From: an uncultured Oscillospiraceae bacterium
GTDB lineage: Bacteria; Bacillota; Clostridia; Oscillospirales; Oscillospiraceae
Reading direction: 5' to 3'
Assembly (NCBI GenBank): GCA_934589225.1
Contig: CAKTNS010000047.1
Location: forward strand, 1 to 20,847
Length of the DNA stretch: 20,847 bases
This document shows, one piece after another, positions 6,697-13,634 of the stretch. Below the pieces are notes generated by a model, which worked only from the letters and a program-made list of their open reading frames with translations, was not told where the DNA came from and did not search any database. Made by a program: the position numbers and the translations under genes. Within the stretch, counting starts at the first letter, position 1. Each line of letters starts with the position of its first letter.

Positions 6697-7842
6697 ATGG
6701 CAGAAAATAAACGTGATTACTATGAGGTGCTTGGTGTCGAGAAGGGCGCCAGTGCCGATGATATAAAGAAAGCCTACCGGAAGCTGGCCATGAAGTACCA
6801 TCCGGACCGGAATCCCGGGGATAAGACCGCGGAGGAAAAGTTCAAGGAAGTGGGGGAGGCCTACGAGGTCCTGTCCGACGCGGACAAGCGGTCCAGGTAC
6901 GATTCCTACGGCTTTGCAGGGGTAGACCCCAACTTTAACCCTGCTGCCGGTGCCGGTGGCTTCGGCGGCGGTTTTGGCGGCGGCTTCGGCGGCTTTGACT
7001 TTGGGGATATTTTCGGTGATTTCTTCGGCGGCGGCAGCACCCGGGGCAATACCCAGAATGCCCCCCGCCGGGGTGAAAACGTCATGGCCCGGCTGGAGTT
7101 GACCTTTGAGGAAGCGGCCTTCGGCTGCGAGAAGGAGGTCAGCGCCCCCAGAATCGAGAACTGCCCCAACTGTAAGGGCAGCGGCAGCGCCGACGGCGTG
7201 GTGGAAACCTGTTCCCGGTGCCACGGTACCGGTCAGGAGCGGGTGACCCAGAGCTTTATGGGCATGCAGATGCAGTCCACCACCACCTGTTCCCAGTGCG
7301 GCGGCCGGGGCAAGATCATCAAGACCCCCTGCACCACCTGTAAGGGCAAGGGCAAGGTCCGGAAGAACAATCGGGTCAAGGTCAAGATCCCCGCAGGCGT
7401 GGACAACGGCCAGTCCGTCCGTGTCCGGGGCGAGGGCTGCGTGGGTACCAACGGCGCTCCCAACGGCGATCTGCTGGTGGAGATCCGTGTGCGGCCCCAT
7501 GATACCTTTGTGAGAAACGGCAACGACATCCTCTGCGCCGTGCCCATCAGCTTCACCCAGGCCGCCCTGGGTGCGGAGATCCAGGTGCCCACGCTGGAAG
7601 GAAACGTGACCTACACCATCCCCGAGGGCACCCAGACCGGCAAGGAATTCATCATCCGGGATAAGGGCATCCCCGAGGTGGGCAACTCCCGCCGCCGTGG
7701 CAACCTCCGCTTCACCGTGGTGGTAGAGACCCCCACCAAGCTCACCAGGGAACAAAAAGACCTGCTCCGCAAGCTGGACGGCTCCCTGGAAAAGAACAAT
7801 TCCCCCAAGGGAAGAAGCTTCTTTGACAAGCTTTTCGACTGA
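6697..7842 (+). CDS. dnaJ: Chaperone protein DnaJ (Hsp40, type I)
   Basis: DnaJ delivers substrates to DnaK and stimulates its ATPase. The protein is 381 residues and has the complete type I layout. The J domain (about 5-70) carries the HPD motif at 35-37. A glycine/phenylalanine-rich linker follows (about 85-115). The zinc domain has four CxxCxGxG repeats (cysteines 156/159, 172/175, 198/201, 212/215). The C-terminal peptide-binding domains begin with VKIPAGVDNGQSVRVRGEG. A ribosome site (TTGAGGTG) lies upstream of ATG at 6697. The gene is separated from dnaK by 391 bases of repeat cassette, unusual for this operon, so it depends either on read-through or on a promoter I cannot identify. A terminator follows at once. 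Confidence 0.97.
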   Translation: MAENKRDYYEVLGVEKGASADDIKKAYRKLAMKYHPDRNPGDKTAEEKFKEVGEAYEVLSDADKRSRYDSYGFAGVDPNFNPAAGAGGFGGGFGGGFGGFDFGDIFGDFFGGGSTRGNTQNAPRRGENVMARLELTFEEAAFGCEKEVSAPRIENCPNCKGSGSADGVVETCSRCHGTGQERVTQSFMGMQMQSTTTCSQCGGRGKIIKTPCTTCKGKGKVRKNNRVKVKIPAGVDNGQSVRVRGEGCVGTNGAPNGDLLVEIRVRPHDTFVRNGNDILCAVPISFTQAALGAEIQVPTLEGNVTYTIPEGTQTGKEFIIRDKGIPEVGNSRRRGNLRFTVVVETPTKLTREQKDLLRKLDGSLEKNNSPKGRSFFDKLFD

Positions 7843-7844
7843 AA

Positions 7845-7875
7845 AAATGACGCAAGCCGTGTGCTTGCGTCATTT
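7845..7875. terminator. Bidirectional terminator between dnaJ and cca
   Basis: A perfect 13-bp stem, AAATGACGCAAGC (7845-7857) with GCTTGCGTCATTT (7863-7875), surrounds a 5-base loop just after the dnaJ stop. On the minus strand the stem runs into six T residues, and on the plus strand into TTTGTATTT. It can end both dnaJ and transcripts coming from the convergent cca operon. Confidence 0.85.
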
Positions 7876-7877
7876 GT

Positions 7878-7975
7878 ATTTCGGTCGGGATGACATGTCG
7901 GTAGGTGGTTTCATTCAACCGCACGGGTTGTATTTGCAACGTCCCCGGAACGGCACATAGGCCGTCCCTACGGTT
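7878..7975 (-). repeat. Inverted dispersed copy of the left-edge repeat
   Basis: Reading the minus strand, 7935-7878 matches 314-370 at 51 of 57 positions, covering the ~35-bp unit end and the TGTCATCCCGACCG end of the MITE-like element. The adjoining 7943-7975 resembles, in the same inverted orientation, the GTAGGGGC...GCCCGCCACGTTCCGAATAC module at 191-233. The same modular element therefore sits at two places about 7.5 kb apart in opposite orientations. Confidence 0.75.
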
Positions 7976-8051
7976 TTGCTGATGTGTCCACCTTTCAACC
8001 CAGGTGTCCCAAAACGTCCGGTCCGGAGAGGAAACAATGGTTCACAAAAAT

Positions 8052-8105
8052 TGTCAATTGTCAATTCTGGTAAAAACTGTCAACTGTCCACTGTCAACTG
8101 TCCAC
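8052..8105. repeat. TTGACA-type heptad tract overlapping the 3' end of cca
   Basis: Two TGTCAAT units (8052-8065) are followed by alternating TGTCAAC and TGTCCAC units (8078-8105). This is the same heptad family as at 6367-6387 and 6644-6671. The tract runs into the cca reading frame and supplies its last four codons and stop. Confidence 0.8.
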
Positions 8106-9425
8106 TGTTTCCCCCGTTTGCTTTAAAAGCTCCAGCAGCGCATCGTGTTCGTTGACTGCCCGTTCGTCCAGCACCGCTTCCAGCAGTTCTTCCAGCTTCT
8201 GTCCAACCTCCCGGCCCTGGAAGCCCAGGGCGGTCAGGTCCCGGCCGGTGAGGGCCAGGTCTTTTCGGGTCAGGCAGGCGGATTCCTGTTCTGTTTCTTT
8301 TAAAAGATGCCAAAGGGTCTCAAAGGCTTCCTGCTCCTCTTCTCCGGGAATGCCCTTGCTGCCCATGTCCGCCTGCTGCAAATACAGCAGCTGCTCCACG
8401 GTTTCCTGGCCCCAGCGGCCCAGATAGCGTTTTAAAAGCCGCTTTTCCGGCATCAGCCGGGTCATGTGCTGCTGGATCAGCAGCACCACCTGCTGGCGCA
8501 GGGCGGTGGGGGCTTTCAGGCGGCGAAGGATCACGTCTGCCATCTCCGCCCCGGTCTGGGCGTGGCCGTAGAAGTGGCCCCGGCCGGTTTCGTCCCGGGT
8601 GAAGGTGGGGACTTTTCCCACGTCGTGGAGCAGGGCCGCCCAACGCAGGGGAAGGGTCCCGGGTACCCGGTCCACCACCTGGGCGATGTGGGTATAAAGG
8701 TCGTATTTATGGTGGGGGGAGTGCTGGTCAAAGCCCAGGGTGGGTTTCAGCTCCGGAATGACCTGGGTGATGATGGGGGCGTAGTTCAGAAGCTGCTCCT
8801 TACTTGTCTGGGGCAGAAAGCCGCAGAACTCCCCAAAGACCCGTTCCCGGGCCAGATGGTCCAGCAGCCCCGTCAAACCCAGCATGGCTTTTTCCGTCTC
8901 CGGCTCCGGGGTGAGATCATAGGTCACGGAGAATCGCAGCCCCCGGAGAATCCGCAGGGCATCCTCCCGGAAGCGGGTCTCCGGGTCTCCCACACAGCGC
9001 AGAATGCCCTGCTTTAAGTCCTGTTCCCCGCCGAAGGGGTCTTGCAGCCCCCGCTTGGGGGACCAGGCCATGGCGTTCACCGTAAAATCCCGGCGGGCCA
9101 GGTCCTGCCGGATGTCCGTTACAAATTCCACCCGGTCCGGGTGCCGGTTGTCGCCATAGGCCCCTTCCTTCCGGAAGGTGGTGATCTCCACCACCCCGTC
9201 CTCCGTCACCACTCCCACGGTGCCGTGTTTTTCTCCCGCCAGCACCAGCGCCCGGTCATGGAAAAGGGCTTTCATTTCCTCCGGGGTGGCGGAGGCGCAG
9301 AGGTCAAAGTCGTGGGGCTCCTTTCCCAGAAGCCGGTCCCGGACGCAGCCGCCTACGCAGTAGGCTTCAAATCCCGCCTGCTCCAGGGCCTCCAGGCACC
9401 GGGCCACGGCGGCGGGGATCAGCAT
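8094..9425 (-). CDS. cca: CCA tRNA nucleotidyltransferase (CCA-adding enzyme, HD-containing)
   Basis: This enzyme adds or repairs the 3' CCA of tRNAs using CTP and ATP without a template. It has 443 residues. The class II nucleotidyltransferase head shows GGCVRD at 25-30 and the catalytic HDFDL with Asp39 and Asp41. It continues with TTFRKEGAYGDNRHP near 82-96, RRDFTVNAMA at 111-120 and EDALRILRGLRF at 154-164, the motifs for sugar and base recognition. A metal-binding HD domain follows (HD at 267-268, ALLHDVGKVPTF). The start at 9425 has AGGAGG four bases upstream and overlaps the previous gene by seven bases. The last residues TVDS and the stop codon come from a heptad repeat tract, so the C-terminus may have been changed by repeat insertion. 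Confidence 0.93.
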   Translation of the reverse strand: MLIPAAVARCLEALEQAGFEAYCVGGCVRDRLLGKEPHDFDLCASATPEEMKALFHDRALVLAGEKHGTVGVVTEDGVVEITTFRKEGAYGDNRHPDRVEFVTDIRQDLARRDFTVNAMAWSPKRGLQDPFGGEQDLKQGILRCVGDPETRFREDALRILRGLRFSVTYDLTPEPETEKAMLGLTGLLDHLARERVFGEFCGFLPQTSKEQLLNYAPIITQVIPELKPTLGFDQHSPHHKYDLYTHIAQVVDRVPGTLPLRWAALLHDVGKVPTFTRDETGRGHFYGHAQTGAEMADVILRRLKAPTALRQQVVLLIQQHMTRLMPEKRLLKRYLGRWGQETVEQLLYLQQADMGSKGIPGEEEQEAFETLWHLLKETEQESACLTRKDLALTGRDLTALGFQGREVGQKLEELLEAVLDERAVNEHDALLELLKQTGETVDS

Positions 9426-10096
9426 GATGCCTCCTGCCGGTAGGACAGCAGCAGGGAGGAGACACCGCAGGGAATATAATAGCTGTCAGGCCCACCGGCA
9501 GCAGCCAGACACAGATACATGGCGGCCATGGCAAAACGGTAGGTCCAGGGGGACTTTGGAAGCCCCAGGGCCTCCGCACCCCGGCGATAGGCAGCGGCGG
9601 CCAGAGAGAGCCCTGCCAGCAGGGGCAGCAGGAAATCCTGCATCTGGGGGTCCCGACTCCAGGTCTGGTAGGCCCCCACCAGCCGGATAATGAAGGTCAG
9701 GCACACCGGCAGCCACAGCCAGGAAAGGGTCTTCCCCCGAAACACCAGGGTGCCCCCAACCGCCAGAGCGATCGCTGACAGAAGGGACAGGATGCGGACC
9801 ACCGCAAGAAGCCCGGCATAGCCCTGGTGCAGCTCCCGGGTGCTGAAGAGCAGCCCGAAGGCCAGAAAATACAGGCCCAGGGCGGTCATCCATTTTTCCG
9901 CCTGCTGTTCAGGTACTTTGGACAAAAAGCACAGCACCAGGGCCGCCGCCGTCAGAAGCCACAGGGCCAAATCCAACAGGCTGCCTGGGGGGATCAGCCC
10001 CCGGTCATCAAGACCCTTGGCATAGAGATACCACCGCAGGCACCCGGAAAGAATGCCCAGGCAGAAAATCACAATGTGAAACCGTTCTTTTTTCAT
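9419..10096 (-). CDS. Multipass membrane protein of unknown function
   Basis: I do not recognise this 225-residue protein. It is very hydrophobic, with about six likely membrane segments (near residues 6-25, 38-58, 68-88, 93-115, 125-142 and 155-172) and a further hydrophobic stretch at about 185-215. No catalytic motif stands out; charged residues cluster in short loops. The start at 10096 has a clean site (GGGAGGTTCCT before ATG). The gene lies 15 bases after the HGSNAT-like gene and overlaps cca by seven bases, so it is cotranscribed with both. A role in membrane or envelope metabolism is only suggested by the upstream acyltransferase and acyl-CoA ligase. Confidence 0.75.
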   Translation of the reverse strand: MKKERFHIVIFCLGILSGCLRWYLYAKGLDDRGLIPPGSLLDLALWLLTAAALVLCFLSKVPEQQAEKWMTALGLYFLAFGLLFSTRELHQGYAGLLAVVRILSLLSAIALAVGGTLVFRGKTLSWLWLPVCLTFIIRLVGAYQTWSRDPQMQDFLLPLLAGLSLAAAAYRRGAEALGLPKSPWTYRFAMAAMYLCLAAAGGPDSYYIPCGVSSLLLSYRQEASC

Positions 10097-10111
10097 AGGA
10101 ACCTCCCGAAT

Positions 10112-10807
10112 TTACAGTAGGGTCACGGCCCATACCGCCGCCGCCAGAATGGGCTGGTGCAGCAAATAGCAAAGAAGACTGTTCCGCCCCAGCCACCGAA
10201 GCACCGGCACCGGGGCCGGGTCCATGGGGTAAAGACTGCACTTTTTTTCGTAGACGGCCCGGCCTGCCACGGCCCCCAGGAGAAAATACCCCAGGTTGGG
10301 AAACAGGGGGAAATAATCCGAGGAGGCAAAGCCGTAGGGGGCAAAGCCCAGCACCGTGAGCCAGGGAAAGGAAAAGCTTACCGTCCGCAGCCACAGGCCC
10401 AGAATCACCATGGCCCCGGCCAGCAGCACCAGGGGAGGGCCGGGCAGCTTTTTAAACACCGGCCAGAGCATCATGCACAGGCCCAGGCACTGGAGTACGC
10501 CGATGTAAATAATGATGTCCTTCCCCGCAAAGCCCAGCCGGTACATGCCGTAGGTCACCAGGGTACACAGTCCGCCGCAGCAAAACACCTGGAGCCCCCG
10601 CTTTACCGGGTGGCGGCCCAGGGTCACGCTGATGCCGGAAATCACCAGGAAAATGGCCCCGTAGTTGTTTTTAAACACCTGATACCACACTGGGTTCCAG
10701 GACCAGACCCGGTAGAGCTCCACCAGATCGTAAACAAGATGAATGCCCATCATGCCGATGAGGGCCAGGCCCCGGAGGGCATCCAGCTCCCAGATCCGTT
10801 TGCTCAT
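10112..10807 (-). CDS. HGSNAT-type (DUF1624) membrane acyltransferase-like protein
   Basis: The protein has 231 residues and about seven membrane segments. The N-terminus RIWELDALRGLALIGMMGIHLVYDL matches the conserved start of the heparan-alpha-glucosaminide N-acetyltransferase catalytic family, with an R-x-x-x-LD-x-LRG motif and a membrane-embedded histidine (His23) followed by YD. Family members move acyl groups from a cytoplasmic acyl-CoA to a substrate across the membrane, but bacterial short forms like this are uncharacterised and the acceptor is unknown. It overlaps the acyl-CoA ligase stop through an ATGA junction, so the two are translationally coupled. A ligase making an acyl-CoA that this protein uses is a reasonable inference. 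Confidence 0.8.
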   Translation of the reverse strand: MSKRIWELDALRGLALIGMMGIHLVYDLVELYRVWSWNPVWYQVFKNNYGAIFLVISGISVTLGRHPVKRGLQVFCCGGLCTLVTYGMYRLGFAGKDIIIYIGVLQCLGLCMMLWPVFKKLPGPPLVLLAGAMVILGLWLRTVSFSFPWLTVLGFAPYGFASSDYFPLFPNLGYFLLGAVAGRAVYEKKCSLYPMDPAPVPVLRWLGRNSLLCYLLHQPILAAAVWAVTLL

Positions 10808-12528
10808 GATTGCCCCGCCTTGGCGTTGGCCTCTTCCTCCAGGACCCGATAGGCCACCTTGCCCACCAGGGTCTTGGGAAGCTCTTTCCGGAATTCGATT
10901 TCCCGGGGCAGGGCGTATTTGGCGATGCGTCCGGCGCAGTAATCCAGCAGCTCTTTTTTGAGCTCCTCCGTAGGCTCCACCCCGGGCATGGGCACCACAT
11001 AGGCCTTCACCCGCTGGACCCGGTAGGGGTCCTTCACGCCGATGACGCAGCTCAGGAGCACCTTGTCATAGCCGTCAATGATGTTTTCCAGCTGAGAGGG
11101 GTAGACGTTGAAGCCGGAGGTGATGATCATCCGCTTCATGCGTTGGCGGAAGTAGACAAAGCCGTCCTGGTCCATGTGGCCCAGGTCTCCGGTGTGGAGC
11201 CAGATGCGGCCGTCGTAGTGGCGGCGCAGGGCCTGGTGGGTCTCCTCCGGGTTATCCATATAGCCCAGCATGACGGTGGGGCCGGAGACGCAGATCTCGC
11301 CTTCAATATTGGCCTCCACCTCGTCGGTGGTGCCGGGCTTGACGATTTTGTAGAAGGTATCCGGGAAGGGCACACCGGTGGAGCCGTGGCGGGCATAGTC
11401 CTTGGGGGTCAGGCAGGAGGCGGTGACGCACTCCGTGGCCCCGTAGCCCTCCCGAATCTGCTCCGAGCAGCCGTGGTCCTTGAGGAAGGCGTCCACCTTC
11501 CGCTTGAGCTCCGGGGACAGGCTGTCTCCGCCGGAGAAAATGCCCCGCAGGAAGCTCAGGTCCGCCCCCTCCAGCTTCTCCGCCCGGAGCAGGGCCTCAA
11601 ACAAGGTGGGCACTCCGGGGATCAGATTGGGCTTCTGCCGGATCAGGGTCTCGGCGTAGACCTTCACATTGAACTGGGGAATCAGAATGCAGGTGCCCCC
11701 GGCAATCAGGGGGGTGTGGATGCCGATGCCCAGGCCAAAGCCGTGGAAGACCGGCATGACGGAGAGCATCTTCATATTGGAGATCTCCTCCATGGAAAAG
11801 CCGGAGGCGGCAATGGTTTGCAGGGCCAGGGCGTTAAAATTCATGTTGGAGAGCATGATGCCCTTGGTGGTGCCGGTGGTGCCGCCGGAGTAGAGAATGG
11901 CGGCGCAGCCCTCCCGGTATTCCGGCAGCTCCGGCAGCTCTGTGTTCTTTCCGGCTCTGACCATGTCATACCACAAAGTATAGCCCTTTTTGGGCAGCTT
12001 CTTCACCGCCCGGGCGGTTTTGGTCATGGGATACAGCACACTCAAAGCGGCGGGCAGCTCCTCGGCTACCTTGGCCACCAGAATGGTGGTGGGGTTTTCC
12101 AGCTGGGGCAGGATGGAGGCCACCTTGTCATAAAACTGGTCCAGGGTCAGAATGGCCTTGCTTTTGGAGAAATTCAGATAAAAGGCGATTTCCTGGGCGG
12201 CGGACAGGGGGTGGATCATATTGGGTATGGCCCCCAGCCGGTTCAGGGCGTAAAAGCAGTCCAGGGCCTGGGGGGTGTTGGCCATACAGATGGACACCTT
12301 GTCCCCCTCCCGGATGCCCAGGTTGTAGAGCCCCCGGGCGGCAGCGTCAATGCGCTTGAGGAACTGGGGATAGGAGGTCTTCTTGCCCATAAAAATATAG
12401 GCGGTGTGGTCGGGCTTTCTTCTGGCGGCGTCAGCCACCATTTCATACATGGTCTTGCGGGGGTATTCCAAAGAAGCGGGGGTGCTTCCGTAATACTTGA
12501 GCCAAGGCGCGCAGGCGGATAATCCCAT
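10804..12528 (-). CDS. AMP-forming acyl-CoA synthetase (fatty acid-CoA ligase family)
   Basis: This 574-residue member of the ANL adenylating superfamily activates a carboxylic acid with ATP and passes it to CoA. Visible motifs are the phosphate loop YSGGTTGTTKG at 213-223, GYGATE at 361-366, the TGD at 446-448 with its hinge region RQRMKRMIITSGFNVYPSQLE, and the C-terminal catalytic lysine in PKTLVGKVAY (Lys557). The long-chain fatty acyl ligase group fits best; chain length cannot be read. The start at 12528 is preceded by AAAGGA and an extended -10 promoter. It is the first gene of the operon that continues to cca, and it is divergent from a PlsC-type acyltransferase, which points to lipid or acyl-group metabolism. 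Confidence 0.9.
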   Translation of the reverse strand: MGLSACAPWLKYYGSTPASLEYPRKTMYEMVADAARRKPDHTAYIFMGKKTSYPQFLKRIDAAARGLYNLGIREGDKVSICMANTPQALDCFYALNRLGAIPNMIHPLSAAQEIAFYLNFSKSKAILTLDQFYDKVASILPQLENPTTILVAKVAEELPAALSVLYPMTKTARAVKKLPKKGYTLWYDMVRAGKNTELPELPEYREGCAAILYSGGTTGTTKGIMLSNMNFNALALQTIAASGFSMEEISNMKMLSVMPVFHGFGLGIGIHTPLIAGGTCILIPQFNVKVYAETLIRQKPNLIPGVPTLFEALLRAEKLEGADLSFLRGIFSGGDSLSPELKRKVDAFLKDHGCSEQIREGYGATECVTASCLTPKDYARHGSTGVPFPDTFYKIVKPGTTDEVEANIEGEICVSGPTVMLGYMDNPEETHQALRRHYDGRIWLHTGDLGHMDQDGFVYFRQRMKRMIITSGFNVYPSQLENIIDGYDKVLLSCVIGVKDPYRVQRVKAYVVPMPGVEPTEELKKELLDYCAGRIAKYALPREIEFRKELPKTLVGKVAYRVLEEEANAKAGQS

Positions 12529-12565
12529 AGGGTCACGGTCCTTTCGAAATAGGGTATTTAGCGTA

Positions 12566-12594
12566 ATTATAGCAGTTCGCCCGGGGAATTTCTA
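12566..12594 (-). promoter_or_regulatory. Promoter of the acyl-CoA ligase-cca operon
   Basis: On the minus strand TATAAT (12571-12566) is preceded by TG one base upstream, an extended -10. A weak -35 TAGAAA (12594-12589) lies 17 bases further up. The start codon is 38 bases downstream of the -10 box. Confidence 0.7.
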
Positions 12595-12637
12595 CCCTCG
12601 TTGTAAAAAAATAGGAGAAGAGACGGCGGTTTTGCCC

Positions 12638-12666
12638 TTGTAAAGCCCGGGGGAAAACGGTATAAT
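12638..12666 (+). promoter_or_regulatory. Promoter of the plsC-like gene
   Basis: TTGTAA (12638-12643) and a perfect TATAAT (12661-12666) are separated by 17 bases. The start codon is 66 bases downstream. It is back to back with the minus-strand promoter at 12566-12594, with 43 bases between the two -35 boxes. Confidence 0.7.
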
Positions 12667-12731
12667 AGGGAGAAACAAACGGGGGCACCCAGGAAAACGC
12701 GGAAGCCCTCATACGATGGAGGGAATCAACC

Positions 12732-13589
12732 ATGCTTTTGGGCTCAATGACCGTTCTCGCCGCGCTGTTTGCGGTGCTGACCTGTATTCTGGGGGACTTC
12801 TCCGGGGCTGCCGTGGTGCTGGGCACCCTTGGGTGCTTCATCGGCTACTGGGTGGCGCTGTTTGGGGTGGCCTTTCTCTTTTTGTGGATCACCACCTCCA
12901 CGGTGGATCTGTCGAAACCCCGGGAAACCGACAGCAAGTTTTTCCGCTGGGTGCTGCGGGTTTACATCCCGGCGATTTTCACCCTGCTGCGGATGGATAT
13001 CGACCTTCAGGGCAAGGAAAAGCTTCCCAAGGAGGGCCGGTTCCTGCTGGTGTGCAACCACTTGAGCATTCTGGACCCGGTGGTGCTGATGGGGTGCTTT
13101 CCCAAGGCCCAGCTGGCCTTTATCTCCAAGCGGGAGAACGCGGATATGTTCATCATCGGCAAGCTCATGCACAGCATCCGCTGCCAGATGATCAACCGGG
13201 AAAATGACCGGGAGGCCCTGAAAACCATCCTCAAGTGCATCCAGATGGTCAAAGACGACCAGGTCAACGTGGCGGTCTTCCCCGAGGGCTACACCAGCCG
13301 GGATCAGAAGCTCCACCACTTCCGCTCCGGTGTCTTCAAAATCGCCACCAAGACTCAGGTGCCCATCGTCCTGTGTACCCTGCAAAACACCCAGGATATT
13401 TTCCACAACATCAAGCGCCTGAAAAAGACCTATGTTCCCCTTCATGTGGTGGACGTTTTGCGGCCCGAAACCTTCTCCGGCCGCACCGCCGTGGACATCT
13501 CCCAGGAGGCCTACGAAAAAATGCTGGAGGACCTGGGCCCCGCCTTCGCCCTGCCGGAAGCCCCGGCGGAGGAAGAAACCCAAAAATAA
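12732..13589 (+). CDS. plsC: 1-acyl-sn-glycerol-3-phosphate acyltransferase (PlsC-type)
   Basis: This 285-residue membrane-bound acyltransferase probably acylates lysophosphatidic acid to phosphatidic acid in phospholipid synthesis. Two hydrophobic segments (about 5-25 and 28-55) anchor the N-terminus. The catalytic HX4D motif is at His110-Asp115 (CNHLSILD), and the substrate motif FPEG is at 183-186 followed by TSRD. The C-terminal tail is acidic (AEEETQK). The start at 12732 has GGAGGG eleven bases upstream, and a good promoter precedes it. It is transcribed alone and divergent from the acyl-CoA ligase. The symbol is by family; a more specialised lysophospholipid acceptor is possible. Confidence 0.85.
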   Translation: MLLGSMTVLAALFAVLTCILGDFSGAAVVLGTLGCFIGYWVALFGVAFLFLWITTSTVDLSKPRETDSKFFRWVLRVYIPAIFTLLRMDIDLQGKEKLPKEGRFLLVCNHLSILDPVVLMGCFPKAQLAFISKRENADMFIIGKLMHSIRCQMINRENDREALKTILKCIQMVKDDQVNVAVFPEGYTSRDQKLHHFRSGVFKIATKTQVPIVLCTLQNTQDIFHNIKRLKKTYVPLHVVDVLRPETFSGRTAVDISQEAYEKMLEDLGPAFALPEAPAEEETQK

Positions 13590-13594
13590 CAGCT

Positions 13595-13634
13595 GCCCCC
13601 GGTTTTGCGACTGCAAAACCGGGGGCGTTCTTTT
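13595..13634. terminator. Bidirectional terminator between plsC and the polysaccharide operon
   Basis: A perfect 14-bp stem, GCCCCCGGTTTTGC (13595-13608) with GCAAAACCGGGGGC (13613-13626), encloses a four-base loop. It is followed on the plus strand by GTTCTTTTATT and on the minus strand by AGCTGTTATTTTT. It lies between the stop codons of convergent genes and can serve both. Confidence 0.88.

Noticed and set aside
6960..7030. Low-complexity GGCGGCTTCGG repeats in dnaJ
   Set aside because: This is the normal glycine/phenylalanine-rich linker of DnaJ, not a mobile or structural repeat.
10810..12522. A 570-codon plus-strand open frame
   Set aside because: It is antisense to the acyl-CoA ligase, whose catalytic motifs are intact on the minus strand.
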